Shown here one piece after another: positions 7,861 to 18,468 of a DNA stretch of 64,000 nt (position 1 is the first letter of the stretch; each line of letters starts with the position of its first letter). This stretch comes from JBPCQA01 sp050998615. Its GTDB lineage: Bacteria > Actinomycetota > Actinomycetes > Propionibacteriales > Nocardioidaceae. The DNA is taken from assembly GCA_050998615.1 (NCBI GenBank), contig JBPCQA010000008.1, forward strand, positions 1 to 64,000, given 5' to 3'. Made by a program: the position numbers and the translations under genes. Below the pieces are notes generated by a model. That model was not told the DNA's origin and made no database searches. It saw only the letters and a list, made by a program, of their open reading frames with translations.

Positions 7861-8829
7861 GTGGCTGACACCGAGATCCTGCTGGACGTCGTACGCTCCG
7901 ACTTCGTCGAAGGCCACCATCGTGGCTCGGTGGTCGCCCTTGACGCTGATGGGGCCGTCGACTGGCGGATCGGTGACGGGGAGTCGCCGATCTATCCGCG
8001 CTCGTGCAACAAGCCGATTCAGGCCGTCGGCATGCTGCACTGTGGGCTCGATCTCGGTGGTGAGCTGTTGGCGTTGGCATGCGCGAGTCACTCGGGCGAG
8101 CCGTTCCACATCGAAGGAGTACGACGCATCCTGGCGGGCGCCGGACTCGACGAGTCGGCGCTGCGGACGCCTCCGGATCTCCCCCTCGACGATGAGGCCA
8201 AGAGCTCCTACGTCAGATCGGGTCGTGAGCCGGCGCCGATCATGATGAACTGCTCCGGCAAACACGCCGCGATGCTGGCAACCTGTGTGGCCAATGGCTG
8301 GCCGCTCGATGATTATCGCGCCCCGTCACACCCGCTGCAGATCGCCTTGGCGGAGACGTTCCGGCGGCTCACCGGCGAGGCGATCCAATCGGTTGGCGTC
8401 GACGGGTGTGGGGCGCCGCTGTTTTCTACCTCGTTGGTCGGACTGGCTCACGCCTTCCGCGCCCTGGTGTTGGCGCAGGCTGGCTCACCCGAGCGGCGGA
8501 TCGCCGAGGCGATCACCGCGTATCCGGAGTTCGTGTCCGGATCTGCGCGGGACGAGGCGGCGCTGCTCCGCGCCATTCCGGGTGCCATCGGCAAGGCCGG
8601 CGCCGAGGCTTGTTACGCGGTGGCGCTGGCGGATGGCCGTGCGGTCACCCTGAAGATCGAGGACGGCCACCCACGAGCCAGATCGGTCGTGATGGCGGCT
8701 GCCCTTCGCCGCATTGGCGTTGATCGCGAAGCCGGCGTGGATGGTGCGGCGGTGAACGCGACTGGGCGCACCCTGCTGCTCGGCGGCGGTGTCCCGGTCG
8801 GAGAGCTGCGCCCGACGCTCGGGTGGTGA
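7861..8829 (+). CDS. L-asparaginase (asparaginase II family)
   Basis: 322-aa protein of the Asparaginase_II family (PF06089), a group distinct from AnsA/AnsB. Visible family segments are VVRSDFVEGHHRGSVVAL, the SCNKPIQA motif, LALACASHSGE, a second catalytic region MNCSGKHAAML and the Gly-rich VDGCGAPLFS. Predicted cytoplasmic hydrolysis of asparagine to aspartate and ammonia. GTG start at 7861; transcribed divergently from cysC with only 54 bp between. No signal peptide. Confidence 0.88.
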   Translation: MADTEILLDVVRSDFVEGHHRGSVVALDADGAVDWRIGDGESPIYPRSCNKPIQAVGMLHCGLDLGGELLALACASHSGEPFHIEGVRRILAGAGLDESALRTPPDLPLDDEAKSSYVRSGREPAPIMMNCSGKHAAMLATCVANGWPLDDYRAPSHPLQIALAETFRRLTGEAIQSVGVDGCGAPLFSTSLVGLAHAFRALVLAQAGSPERRIAEAITAYPEFVSGSARDEAALLRAIPGAIGKAGAEACYAVALADGRAVTLKIEDGHPRARSVVMAAALRRIGVDREAGVDGAAVNATGRTLLLGGGVPVGELRPTLGW

Positions 8830-8858
8830 GCGAGCTCACGCACCGCGAGTTTGCATTT

Positions 8859-8874
8859 GCTAACTGTAGTTAGC
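8859..8874. promoter_or_regulatory. Perfect palindromic operator upstream of the XRE gene
   Basis: GCTAACTGTAGTTAGC is a 7-bp inverted repeat with a 2-bp spacer, ending 11 bp before the ATG of the XRE regulator. Its AT-rich composition stands out. Position and symmetry suggest an autoregulatory site, with the transcript starting almost at the ATG. Confidence 0.6.
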
Positions 8875-8885
8875 ACGATGGAGGT

Positions 8886-9245
8886 ATGGCCAAGCTCAAT
8901 ATCGAGACGCTGGGCGACTTTCTCAAGGAGCAGCGGCGAGCAGCACAGCTCACCTTGCGTCAGCTTGCCGACCTGGCGGGCGTGTCCAACCCCTATCTCA
9001 GCCAGATCGAGCGCGGCCTGCGCAGGCCCTCCGCCGAGGTCTTGCAACAACTCGCCAAGGCCCTGAGGATCTCCGCCGAGACCATGTACGTCCGGGCCGG
9101 AATCCTCGAACCCGCCGACGGAAGCGAGCGCAACGTGCAACTCGCCGTGCTCGCCGACGCTGGCCTTAGCGAGCGGCAAAAGCAGGTGCTGTTGGACATC
9201 TACGACTCCTTTTGCCGAGAAAACGACGGCATGAACAACCGGTAG
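8886..9245 (+). CDS. XRE-family regulator (Rv0474-like)
   Basis: 119-aa DNA-binding protein. The N-terminal 70 residues are an XRE helix-turn-helix (LRQLADLAGVSNPYLSQIER), almost identical in style to M. tuberculosis Rv0474 including the MAKLNIE start and the SAETMYVRAGIL segment after it. The C-terminal part (AVLADAGLSERQKQVLLDIY) is a short helical tail. It lies directly before an hbhA-like gene, the same order as Rv0474-Rv0475. A perfect 16-bp palindrome (8859-8874) just upstream is the likely operator. The Shine-Dalgarno GGAGG sits only one base from the ATG, so initiation may be from a near-leaderless transcript. Confidence 0.88.
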   Translation: MAKLNIETLGDFLKEQRRAAQLTLRQLADLAGVSNPYLSQIERGLRRPSAEVLQQLAKALRISAETMYVRAGILEPADGSERNVQLAVLADAGLSERQKQVLLDIYDSFCRENDGMNNR

Positions 9246-9309
9246 GCGAGCCGAGGAACAGTTCGACTAGGCGAGCCGCCGACCACTAGAGATTGTGAAG
9301 GGAAAGACC

Positions 9310-9978
9310 GTGGCATTTACCAACCAGCTCGACCAAACACGCAAGGACCTCGAAAAGGCGATCTCCGATCCAACCCCGCTGTACGCCGTGGTCGGAGCAG
9401 GCGACCTGGCCATTGGGAAGCTCCGTGGCGCACGCGAGGAGCTATCGGCGATGGCCACGAAGGGTCCTCGGGCGCTTCGCGACCAAGCGCAGGCCGTGCT
9501 CGAGGAGGCGAGTGCACGCGCCGACGCAGTCCAGGCCGACGTGAAGGCGGCACCCGATGAGATGTTGGCTTTGCCGGTCAAAGCCCAGAACCTGTTGGGT
9601 GAGATGCTGACCACGGCAGTCTCGATGTACGGCGAGCTCGCGGGCCGCGGTAAATCCCTGGTGACGCGCGTGCGCAAGCAGCAGGCAACTGTCGATCTGA
9701 CCCACCAGGCCAAATCCACCGTGAGCAAGGTAAAGGCCGCCTCGACCACTGCTGAAAGGTCGGCGGCTGCCACTAGGACCTCGGTCAAGGCCACCACGAC
9801 CCGGGCCAAAAGGGCCGCTGCCGCGACCAGGCCCTCCGCCAAGGCCACTGGGACCACCGCAAAGAAGTCAACGGCCAAGACCGCCACCTCGGTCAAGGCG
9901 GCCACCACAAGTGCGCGGAAGACCGCATCGGCTGCGAAGAAGGCGGCTTCGTCGGCCGCCGCCAAGACCGGCAAGTGA
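9310..9978 (+). CDS. Heparin-binding hemagglutinin-like protein
   Basis: About 222 aa, resembling mycobacterial HbhA: a long N-terminal helical coiled-coil region (LDQTRKDLEKAISDP; AVVGAGDLAIGKLRGAREE; YGELAGRGKSLVTRVRKQQ) followed by a Lys/Ala/Thr/Ser-rich basic tail of roughly 85 residues. In HbhA the lysine-rich tail binds sulfated glycans and the protein is surface-associated without a signal peptide. Here the tail has many TK, AK and TS steps rather than the KKAAPAK repeat. I prefer the GTG at 9310, 6 bp after a GAAGGGA ribosome site; a GTG at 9295 is the alternative. Gene order around it supports the call. Confidence 0.8.
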   Translation: MAFTNQLDQTRKDLEKAISDPTPLYAVVGAGDLAIGKLRGAREELSAMATKGPRALRDQAQAVLEEASARADAVQADVKAAPDEMLALPVKAQNLLGEMLTTAVSMYGELAGRGKSLVTRVRKQQATVDLTHQAKSTVSKVKAASTTAERSAAATRTSVKATTTRAKRAAAATRPSAKATGTTAKKSTAKTATSVKAATTSARKTASAAKKAASSAAAKTGK

Positions 9979-9986
9979 GGCGGGGG

Positions 9987-10004
9987 CTCGGGTTCCAACC
10001 CGAG
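9987..10004 (+). terminator. Stem-loop after the hbhA-like gene
   Basis: CTCGGGTT and AACCCGAG form an 8-bp stem with a tight loop, 9 bp after the stop codon. No T-tract follows, as is common in high-GC actinomycetes. Confidence 0.5.
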
Positions 10005-10073
10005 ACGCCGCGCGGGTAGGGGCTGTGGCGGAAGAGGAGCCGTGATCGTGAGGCGTGCCGTTAGGCTGGGCCC

Positions 10074-10358
10074 GTGAACGTGTTCTGGTTCGAGTCTCAG
10101 GTTGAGCTTGTCCTCTGGTTCATCTTGTTGGGCGTCAAGGCGTTTGCGCTCGGCGACGCCGTCATACGCAAGGACGCGTCCTATGTGGCGGCTGACAAAC
10201 AAAACAAGGCGTTCTGGCTGTTGATGTTGGTGATCTTCCTGGTGCTGCACGTCTTCGTGCACAGTCCCATCGAGATACTGAACCTGATCGGCACGGTGGC
10301 GGCGCTCGTCTATCTCACCGACGTCAGACCCACCCTGCGGTCCATGCGTCAGCACTGA
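10074..10358 (+). CDS. DUF2516 small membrane protein
   Basis: 94-aa protein with three hydrophobic segments (about residues 8-28, 48-64 and 66-82) and a basic C-terminus, matching the DUF2516 family, whose M. tuberculosis member Rv0476 follows hbhA in the same way. Function unknown. GTG start at 10074, 95 bp after the hbhA-like stop and 13 bp before the next gene. Confidence 0.82.
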   Translation: MNVFWFESQVELVLWFILLGVKAFALGDAVIRKDASYVAADKQNKAFWLLMLVIFLVLHVFVHSPIEILNLIGTVAALVYLTDVRPTLRSMRQH

Positions 10359-10371
10359 GCGTTGCATCGCT

Positions 10372-11151
10372 GTGCCGCTCGTGACGGGTCCCGACGGGCC
10401 GATCGAGGTGCTGGTCACGGGGTCGGGGCAGCCCGTCACCGTTTTTGCGCACGGGCTGGCGGGCTCGATCGAGGGGACTCGCCCCTTCGGATCAGGCGTT
10501 GCGGGCACCCGGGTCTTCTTCCATTTCCATGGGCATGGCGCCACGGTAGAAGCGCAGTCGCTTTGGACGTACGCAGCGTTGGAGGCCGAGTTGCGGGCCG
10601 TCACGGATGCCTATTCCGCACGTCGAGCTCTGGGTGTCTCACTCGGAGCCGGTGCGCTGCTTGGAGCGGCCGCCCGCACCCCAGCCGACTACGACCGCCT
10701 CGTCTTCGTGTTGCCCGCCGCTGTTGCCGAGCCCCGCACCGATCCGGCCATCGAGCGGATGCAGAGGATGGCCGAGCTTGTCGACGAGCGAGATCATGCC
10801 GGACTGGCTGCGGCTTTGGTGGCAGAGCAACCGCCGAGCGTTCGGGATCGAGCCGACGTACGCCGCTGGGCCGATCTCCAGGCGCACCGATTGGCTGCCA
10901 CCACCGTCTCCTCGGCATTGCGCGAGCTCCCCTCGCAACATCCGCTGGAGGACCAAAGCTCTCTCACCGCGATCACCTGCCTGGCCTTGGTGGTCGGTCA
11001 AACCGAAGACGCGGCCCACCCCGCGCGGATCGCCCGTGAACTGGTGGCCGGATTGCCGAACGCTCGGCTGCGTGTCTTCACCGGCGGTGGACTCCTGTGG
11101 TCTCACCGAGCCGAGCTTCGCTCCCTGATCGGCAGCTTCCTCAACACCTGA
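10372..11151 (+). CDS. Alpha/beta-hydrolase
   Basis: 259-aa hydrolase-fold protein. The oxyanion-hole region is FAHGLAGS near residue 27, the nucleophile elbow is GVSLGAG (Ser near residue 86), and a late histidine in LLWSHRAE would complete the triad. Substrate unknown. GTG start at 10372, 13 bp after the DUF2516 gene, so probably cotranscribed. Its stop is 100 bp from the convergent typA stop. Confidence 0.75.
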   Translation: MPLVTGPDGPIEVLVTGSGQPVTVFAHGLAGSIEGTRPFGSGVAGTRVFFHFHGHGATVEAQSLWTYAALEAELRAVTDAYSARRALGVSLGAGALLGAAARTPADYDRLVFVLPAAVAEPRTDPAIERMQRMAELVDERDHAGLAAALVAEQPPSVRDRADVRRWADLQAHRLAATTVSSALRELPSQHPLEDQSSLTAITCLALVVGQTEDAAHPARIARELVAGLPNARLRVFTGGGLLWSHRAELRSLIGSFLNT

Positions 11152-11251
11152 GCCGAAATTCGTGGACTTCCCGAGACCCGCGCAATGGGCGGAAGAGCAG
11201 CGAGGCGCGCGGTCAGCGCGACAGGACCTGACCACGGCTCGCGCGGCGGAG

Positions 11252-13147
<1,896 letters not shown>

Positions 13148-13620
13148 CGGTATTGCCAGTGTCCTGTCGGGTGAGGTGAAGACCGCCGCGTCCGGTCGCT
13201 TCGAGCGATCTGAGTTGTCGGCTCGGCGGCCCGGCGCGCAGTGCGTCTGCGATGGTGCGGCGGCCTCGGCACGGCGAGTTGGGCGTCGGCATGGTGAGTT
13301 GGGCGTCGGCATGGCCAGTGGCGACGAGTGCCCGCGGGCGTCAGCACGACGCATGGTTGAGTCTATCGGTTGGATTCAGTGTATCGGCGTCGAGGCCGTC
13401 GACCGAATCCGGCGGGTCGGCGGGAAGAAGTTGGCGGGTCGACGGAATTTGTGACCTCCGAACGAAATAGGTGAGGCTTGCCGATGGTTGAACGTCTTTG
13501 AAAGGTGTGCGGCCTGCACTTGAACATCGTCGAAAGGTGTCGGCGCCTCAGTGGCGGAACAGTGGTGGAACGTGTGGCGTGTCCAGCGTCGGAACGGGTG
13601 TCAAAGCCAGTGGTGAAACA
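13148..13620. other. typA-mshA divergent intergenic region
   Basis: About 470 bp shared by two divergent genes. It holds a 20-bp tandem duplication (13271-13310) and, towards mshA, a run of imperfect repeats of the type (c/a)ag-tgg-(c/t)gg-aac and gaaaggtgt. No further gene seen; promoters for both genes should lie here but I cannot place them. Confidence 0.5.
13271..13310 (+). repeat. 20-bp tandem duplication
   Basis: Two adjacent copies of a 20-bp unit sharing GAGTTGGGCGTCGGC, differing at two positions in the first five bases; a partial third copy follows. It lies upstream of typA. Confidence 0.8.
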
Positions 13621-14964
13621 GTGTCGGAACCAGTGTTGAGGCCGGTCGCCGCGGACAACGTGGTGCGGGTTGGCGGCCGAATCGGCGTGCCCCGCAGGCG
13701 GCTGCGCCGAGTTGCGATGCTGAGCGTGCACACCTCCCCACTCGACCAACCCGGCACGGGCGACGCAGGCGGCATGAACGTGTATGTCGTCGAGCTCTCC
13801 CGTCGGTTAGCCGCCATGGGGATCGAGGTCGAGATCTTCACCCGGGCCACGTCCAGGCGGCTTGCCCCGGTCGTCGAGCTGGCTCCGGGGGTCGTGGTTC
13901 GCCACGTGATCGCCGGACCGCTAGAGGGCCTCACCAAGGGTGACCTCCCCGGCCAGCTGTGCACGTTCGCCCGTGACGTGCTGCGCACCGAGGCCGCGTA
14001 TGAGCCGGGCCATTACGATGTGATCCATTCGCATTACTGGCTGTCCGGTCAGATCGGGGCATTGGCACGTGATCGTTGGGGCGTGCCGCTGGTGCACTCG
14101 ATGCACACCATGGCCAAGGTCAAGAACCGGCTACTTGCCGACGACGACACAGCCGAGCCGCCGTCGCGAATCATCGGCGAGGAGCAAGTAGTCGAGGCCG
14201 CCGACATGGTGGTGGCAAACACCGACGAAGAAGCGCGGCAGTTGGTCAACCTGTACGCCGCCGAACCCGAGCGGGTGCGGGTCATCAATCCCGGCGTCGA
14301 CCTCGACGTGTTTCGACCCGGCAGCGCGCGATCAGCTCGGAAGCGGCTCGGGCTGCCCACGGACGCGCTGGTGATCACCTTCGTTGGTCGAATTCAGCCG
14401 CTCAAGGCTCCCGACGTGGTGCTCAAGGCCGTGGCCGACCTGATTGCGCGACGTCGCGATCTGCGCGACAGGTTGGTGGTGCCCATCGTCGGTGGTCCCT
14501 CCGGCAGCGGCCTTCAGGCTCCGACCGGCGTCGTTGACCTCGCGGCTCGACTGAATCTCCTTGACGTGGTCAGGTTCGTGCCGCCGGTGAGTCAGGCCAA
14601 GCTCGTCGACTATTACCGGGCGGCGACTTTGGTTTGCGTGCCGTCGTACAACGAATCCTTCGGGCTAGTTGCGCTCGAGGCTCAAGCGTGCGGCACGCCC
14701 GTTGTGGCGGCGAATGTCGGCGGGTTGGCGACCGCGGTAGTGGACGGCGTCACAGGCCTGTTGGTCGAGGGCCACGATCCCGCCGACTTCGCGCGTGTGT
14801 TCGACCGGCTGCTCACCGACGAGGTCTCCCTGCGGCGGCTGGGGCTCTCCGGCACCGCGCACGCCCAGGAGTTCGGGTGGTCCCAGACGGCTGAGCGCAC
14901 TCTGGACGTCTACCGAGACGCGACCGACCAGATGCGTTCCGAGCCGCTTGCAGTCGCGGAGTAG
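13621..14964 (+). CDS. mshA: D-inositol-3-phosphate glycosyltransferase
   Basis: First enzyme of mycothiol synthesis: transfers GlcNAc from UDP-GlcNAc to 1-L-myo-inositol 3-phosphate. GT4-family protein with the MshA signatures HTSPLDQPGTGDAGGMNVYV, the HSHYWLSGQIG acceptor region, GRIQPLKAPDVVL, GGPSGSG and the nucleotide-sugar motif ESFGLVALEAQACGTPVV. The start is uncertain: the frame is open from a TTG at 13498, but the first 40 residues are low in conservation; I choose GTG 13621 (447 aa), with GTG 13633 also possible. Followed by the YbjN and gpmA genes as in mycobacteria. Confidence 0.94.
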   Translation: MSEPVLRPVAADNVVRVGGRIGVPRRRLRRVAMLSVHTSPLDQPGTGDAGGMNVYVVELSRRLAAMGIEVEIFTRATSRRLAPVVELAPGVVVRHVIAGPLEGLTKGDLPGQLCTFARDVLRTEAAYEPGHYDVIHSHYWLSGQIGALARDRWGVPLVHSMHTMAKVKNRLLADDDTAEPPSRIIGEEQVVEAADMVVANTDEEARQLVNLYAAEPERVRVINPGVDLDVFRPGSARSARKRLGLPTDALVITFVGRIQPLKAPDVVLKAVADLIARRRDLRDRLVVPIVGGPSGSGLQAPTGVVDLAARLNLLDVVRFVPPVSQAKLVDYYRAATLVCVPSYNESFGLVALEAQACGTPVVAANVGGLATAVVDGVTGLLVEGHDPADFARVFDRLLTDEVSLRRLGLSGTAHAQEFGWSQTAERTLDVYRDATDQMRSEPLAVAE

Positions 14965-15046
14965 GCCCTCGTCGGCTAGTCAGTCGAGTAGGTCATCGCG
15001 GGCTCAGGTGTGACGATGAGGCCAAAGATTGGATCGGAGGTGTCAG

Positions 15047-15580
15047 GTGGTGCAAGGCTGGCCGCGAGCTAGCGACCCCGCTGCTGCCGCGATCACGACG
15101 ATCCGGGCAGCGTTGACGCAGGCAGGCATCGAGGCCAGCGAATCTCACGACGGCGTGTTCGCATTCGACCTGCCGGGTGAGCGGAAACTGTCGACGCCGG
15201 TCCAGCTGGTCGTTGGGCAACACGCGTTGGGTATCCACGTGTTCGTGTGCCGCAATCCTGACGAAAACCACGTAGCCGTCTACCGCTGGCTCTTAGCGCG
15301 CAACCTGCGGCTGTACGGCGTCGCGTTCGCGATCGACCACAACGGCGACATCTATCTCGACGGCCGCGTCTCACTCGAGGCCGTCACGAGTCAAGAGCTC
15401 GACCGGTTACTCGGCTCCGTGTTGACGTACGCCGACGAGTCGTTCAACACGATTCTCGAGCTCGGCTTCGCGTCGTCGATCCGTAAGGAGTGGGAGTGGC
15501 GGCTGCGTCGCGGAGAGTGCACCCGCAACCTCGACGCCTTCCGCGGCTGGCTTGAGCGCGACAACCCCGAACAGCGCTGA
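15047..15580 (+). CDS. YbjN domain-containing protein
   Basis: 177-aa protein of the YbjN family (type III secretion chaperone-like fold), similar to M. tuberculosis Rv0487, which also sits between mshA and gpm1. Function unknown. Conserved-looking segments: VFVCRNPDENHVAVYRWLL, IDHNGDIYLDGRVSL and the C-terminal KEWEWRLRRGE. Start at GTG 15047 (or the adjacent GTG 15050), chosen for the GGAGG ribosome site at 15036-15040. Confidence 0.8.
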   Translation: MVQGWPRASDPAAAAITTIRAALTQAGIEASESHDGVFAFDLPGERKLSTPVQLVVGQHALGIHVFVCRNPDENHVAVYRWLLARNLRLYGVAFAIDHNGDIYLDGRVSLEAVTSQELDRLLGSVLTYADESFNTILELGFASSIRKEWEWRLRRGECTRNLDAFRGWLERDNPEQR

Positions 15581-15638
15581 GCCCTCCAACTGATCGACAA
15601 GCTTACGAGCGTCGCTCCTGGTCCACCGCGCTGCGACG

Positions 15639-16394
15639 TCAGCGGCCTTGGTTGGCGACCGCTTGGATTGCTGCCTGCGCGGCCTCAGGATCCAGGTATT
15701 CGCCGCCGACGGTGACGGGCCGCATGTCGGCGTCCAAGTCGTAGAGCAGGGGGATCCCGGTCGGGACGTTCAAGCCGACGACTGCCTGCTCCGACATGCC
15801 GTCGAGGTGCTTGACCAATGCTCGCATCGAGTTCCCGTGGGCGACCACCAATACGGTCGCGCCTGAGCGCAGGTCGGGCACTATCGCGTCGTACCAGTAG
15901 GGCAGCGCGCGGGCGAGCACATCGGCAAGACACTCGGTACGCGGCACGATCTCGCCCGGCATTGCCTCATAGCGCGGGTCATCGGACTGGCTGAACTCGT
16001 CGGCGTCGTCGATCGGTGGCGGTGGAGCGTCGTAGGAGCGGCGCCAAAGCATGAACTGCTCTTCGCCGTACCTTTCCAGCGTCTCCTTCTTGCCCTTGCC
16101 CTGTAACGCACCGTAATGGCGCTCGTTGAGCCGCCACGACCGGCGTACCGGAATCCAAGATCGGCCGATCGCATTCAGACACACCTCGGCGGTCGAAATG
16201 GCCCGTCGCAGCACCGACGTGTGCAGTACGTCGGGTAACAGCCCTCGCTCGCTCAACAGCGAGCCGCCCCGCAGCGCCTCGGCGCGACCCTTGTCGGTCA
16301 ACGCGACGTCCACCCACCCGGTGAAGAGGTTCTTGGCGTTCCATTCGCTCTCGCCATGGCGCAAGAGCACGAGCCGGTACGGCGCATCCGTCAT
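15639..16394 (-). CDS. gpmA: 2,3-bisphosphoglycerate-dependent phosphoglycerate mutase
   Basis: Glycolytic mutase interconverting 3- and 2-phosphoglycerate, 251 aa, the dPGM family length. The phosphohistidine motif LRHGESEWN lies at 9-17; the second catalytic histidine is in VVAHGNSMRALVKHLDG; ERHYGALQGKGK is typical. Convergent with the YbjN gene. Same neighbourhood (mshA ... gpm1 ... phoU/senX3) as in M. tuberculosis. Confidence 0.96.
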   Translation of the reverse strand: MTDAPYRLVLLRHGESEWNAKNLFTGWVDVALTDKGRAEALRGGSLLSERGLLPDVLHTSVLRRAISTAEVCLNAIGRSWIPVRRSWRLNERHYGALQGKGKKETLERYGEEQFMLWRRSYDAPPPPIDDADEFSQSDDPRYEAMPGEIVPRTECLADVLARALPYWYDAIVPDLRSGATVLVVAHGNSMRALVKHLDGMSEQAVVGLNVPTGIPLLYDLDADMRPVTVGGEYLDPEAAQAAIQAVANQGR

Positions 16395-16441
16395 GGCCGC
16401 ACCCTACCGAAGCCGAGGGGGCGACTTTAGAGCCCGCGCGC

Positions 16442-17092
16442 CTAAACGCCGACTGGGTGCTCCCCGGTCACGACAAAGACGAGACGCCGGGCCATGGACA
16501 CCGCATGGTCGCCGATGCGCTCGTAATAGCGACCGAGCAACGCCGCGTCAACGGCCGGCTCGACACCCGCTACCCAGCTCTTGCTCAGTAGGAGACGAAA
16601 CATCGAGCGGCGTAACCGGTCCATGTCATCGTCGGCCGCCTCGAGGCTGAGCGCTGCCGAGACGTCCCGGGTGGCGATGATTTCGGCCGCGGAGACGATC
16701 ATGTCGTCTGCGGTGCGGGCCATCGACGTGATCGTCGGCACCAGCGAAGCGGGCACAGCCTTGGCCGGGAACCGCAGCCGGGCCACCTTCGCCACATGCA
16801 CCGACAAGTCGCCCATCCGCTCCAGATCGGTCACCATCCGCAGCGTGGCCACCAACGTCCGCAGGTCGCCGGCAACCGGGGCCTGGCGGGCGAGGATGTC
16901 GAAGCTGTCCTCCTCGATGCGTTCGCGTGCCTCGTCAATCGCGAGGTCGCCGTCAATCACCGACTCAGCCTTCGTGGCATCCGCCTCGAGGAGGGCCTGG
17001 GTGGCCTCCGAGAGGGCTATTCGTACCTCACCGGTCATCTCGACGAGGGCTGAAAGCACGGTCTCGAGTTGGTGCCGGAACTGATCTCGCAT
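16442..17092 (-). CDS. phoU: Phosphate transport regulator PhoU
   Basis: 216-aa all-helical metal-binding protein with two PhoU repeats (around 10-95 and 115-205). It links the Pst phosphate transporter to the SenX3-type kinase and dampens signalling when phosphate is plentiful. Each repeat holds the acidic E/DxxxD helix (LAIDEARERIEEDSFDIL; DDDMDRLRRSMF). Start at 17092; divergent from senX3 with 143 bp between, the expected pairing. Confidence 0.93.
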   Translation of the reverse strand: MRDQFRHQLETVLSALVEMTGEVRIALSEATQALLEADATKAESVIDGDLAIDEARERIEEDSFDILARQAPVAGDLRTLVATLRMVTDLERMGDLSVHVAKVARLRFPAKAVPASLVPTITSMARTADDMIVSAAEIIATRDVSAALSLEAADDDMDRLRRSMFRLLLSKSWVAGVEPAVDAALLGRYYERIGDHAVSMARRLVFVVTGEHPVGV

Positions 17093-17235
17093 GCGGTGAG
17101 CGTATGGTCCGCGAGTTACCTGCGGGCGTCACGAGGTGAACGCAGGGTGAACAATGACGAAAGCCCAGCTGTCAGCACGCGGTTCGCGCATTCGGGGCGG
17201 CCAATGCGGGGCCTCGACCTGCGTACCATCAGACC

Positions 17236-18468
17236 ATGGACCCGACGGCAGCAGCCCTGTTGGGCGGGGGCGTCGGGGCATTCCTCGGCGCGGTCACCGT
17301 GTTGGCGTGGAGATTGAGTGAGCGTGACCAGGCCAGGTTGCCCACCCCGGCGGAGCCGATCGTGCCGCCGGGGGTGGCTGCCGTCTTGTCGGTGCTGCGC
17401 TCGTCTGCCCTGCTGGTCGGACCCGATGACCAGGTCCTTAAGGCGAGTGCTCCGGCCCACGTCATGGGCCTGGTGAGTGGGTCTCGGGTCGGTGTCGGGG
17501 AGCTGCTCGATCTGGTTCATCTCGTACGTCGCGATGGGCAGATCCGTGACGAAGAGCTCGTCTACAACCGGAGCAGAGGCGGACCGCCTCTCACGGTGGT
17601 CGCGCGGGTGGCGCCGCTGGGCTCTCGCCTGGTGCTGGTGCTGGCCGAGGACCGCACCCGCGAGCGCCGCGTAGAGGCGATCCGCCGGGACTTCGTCGCA
17701 AACGTCAGCCACGAGCTGAAAACCCCGGTCGGGGCACTCAACCTACTGGCCGAAGCGGTCGCGGAGGCCGCCGAGGACCCGGCAGCGGTGCAGCGCTTCT
17801 CCACCAGGATGATGACCGAGAGCGAGCGACTCACCCGGCTCGTCCAGCAAATCATCGAGCTGTCCCGGCTCCAAGGCGACGACCCGCTGGACCAGCCCGA
17901 GCCGATCGCGGTCGACGAGATCGCCGCGCGAGCCATCGACAGGGTTCGCGTCGATGCCGAAGGCAAACAGATCCGTCTGTCGCTCGCCGGCGAACGTGGC
18001 TGCCAGGTGTTCGGCGAATGCGAGCAGCTCGCGGTGGCGCTTGGAAACCTCGTCGAGAACGCGGTCGCCTACAGCCCCGCCGGCAGTCGGGTCACCGTGT
18101 CGGTGCGGCCGCATGACGCGATGGTCGACATTGCGGTCACAGACCAAGGCACGGGCATCGCGGCCAGTGAGGTCGACCGGATCTTCGAACGTTTCTACCG
18201 CGTCGACCCCGCACGCGACCGGGCAACCGGCGGCACCGGCCTTGGTCTGTCGATCGTCAAACATGTCGCCGCTACTCATGGCGGTGAGGTGCGGGTGTGG
18301 AGCGTCGAGGGAGAAGGCTCGACGTTCACGCTCTCGCTGCCGGGTCGATTCGACGACCCCGGCGCGCAGCCGGGTGGCCTTCGTACGTCGAAGCCGGCCG
18401 CAGCACTTGCCGGTGGCCTCGAGCGCCACCGAACCGCCATCGACGCTCATCAGGAGGAGGCTTCGTGA
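17236..18468 (+). CDS. senX3: Sensor histidine kinase SenX3
   Basis: Membrane histidine kinase of the phosphate-responsive two-component system, 410 aa. A single N-terminal hydrophobic segment (about 5-26) is followed by a PAS-like region (50-140), then the dimerisation domain with the phospho-accepting H159 in NVSHELKTP, and a catalytic ATPase with N box NLVENAVAYS, G1 DQGTGIA and G2 GGTGLGLSIVKH. Only one N-terminal transmembrane helix is evident, where mycobacterial SenX3 has two. The stop overlaps the regX3 start by 4 bp. Confidence 0.93.
   Translation: MDPTAAALLGGGVGAFLGAVTVLAWRLSERDQARLPTPAEPIVPPGVAAVLSVLRSSALLVGPDDQVLKASAPAHVMGLVSGSRVGVGELLDLVHLVRRDGQIRDEELVYNRSRGGPPLTVVARVAPLGSRLVLVLAEDRTRERRVEAIRRDFVANVSHELKTPVGALNLLAEAVAEAAEDPAAVQRFSTRMMTESERLTRLVQQIIELSRLQGDDPLDQPEPIAVDEIAARAIDRVRVDAEGKQIRLSLAGERGCQVFGECEQLAVALGNLVENAVAYSPAGSRVTVSVRPHDAMVDIAVTDQGTGIAASEVDRIFERFYRVDPARDRATGGTGLGLSIVKHVAATHGGEVRVWSVEGEGSTFTLSLPGRFDDPGAQPGGLRTSKPAAALAGGLERHRTAIDAHQEEAS

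Noticed and set aside
13271..13310. CRISPR-like repeat
   Set aside because: Tandem copies with no spacers and no cas genes in the window.
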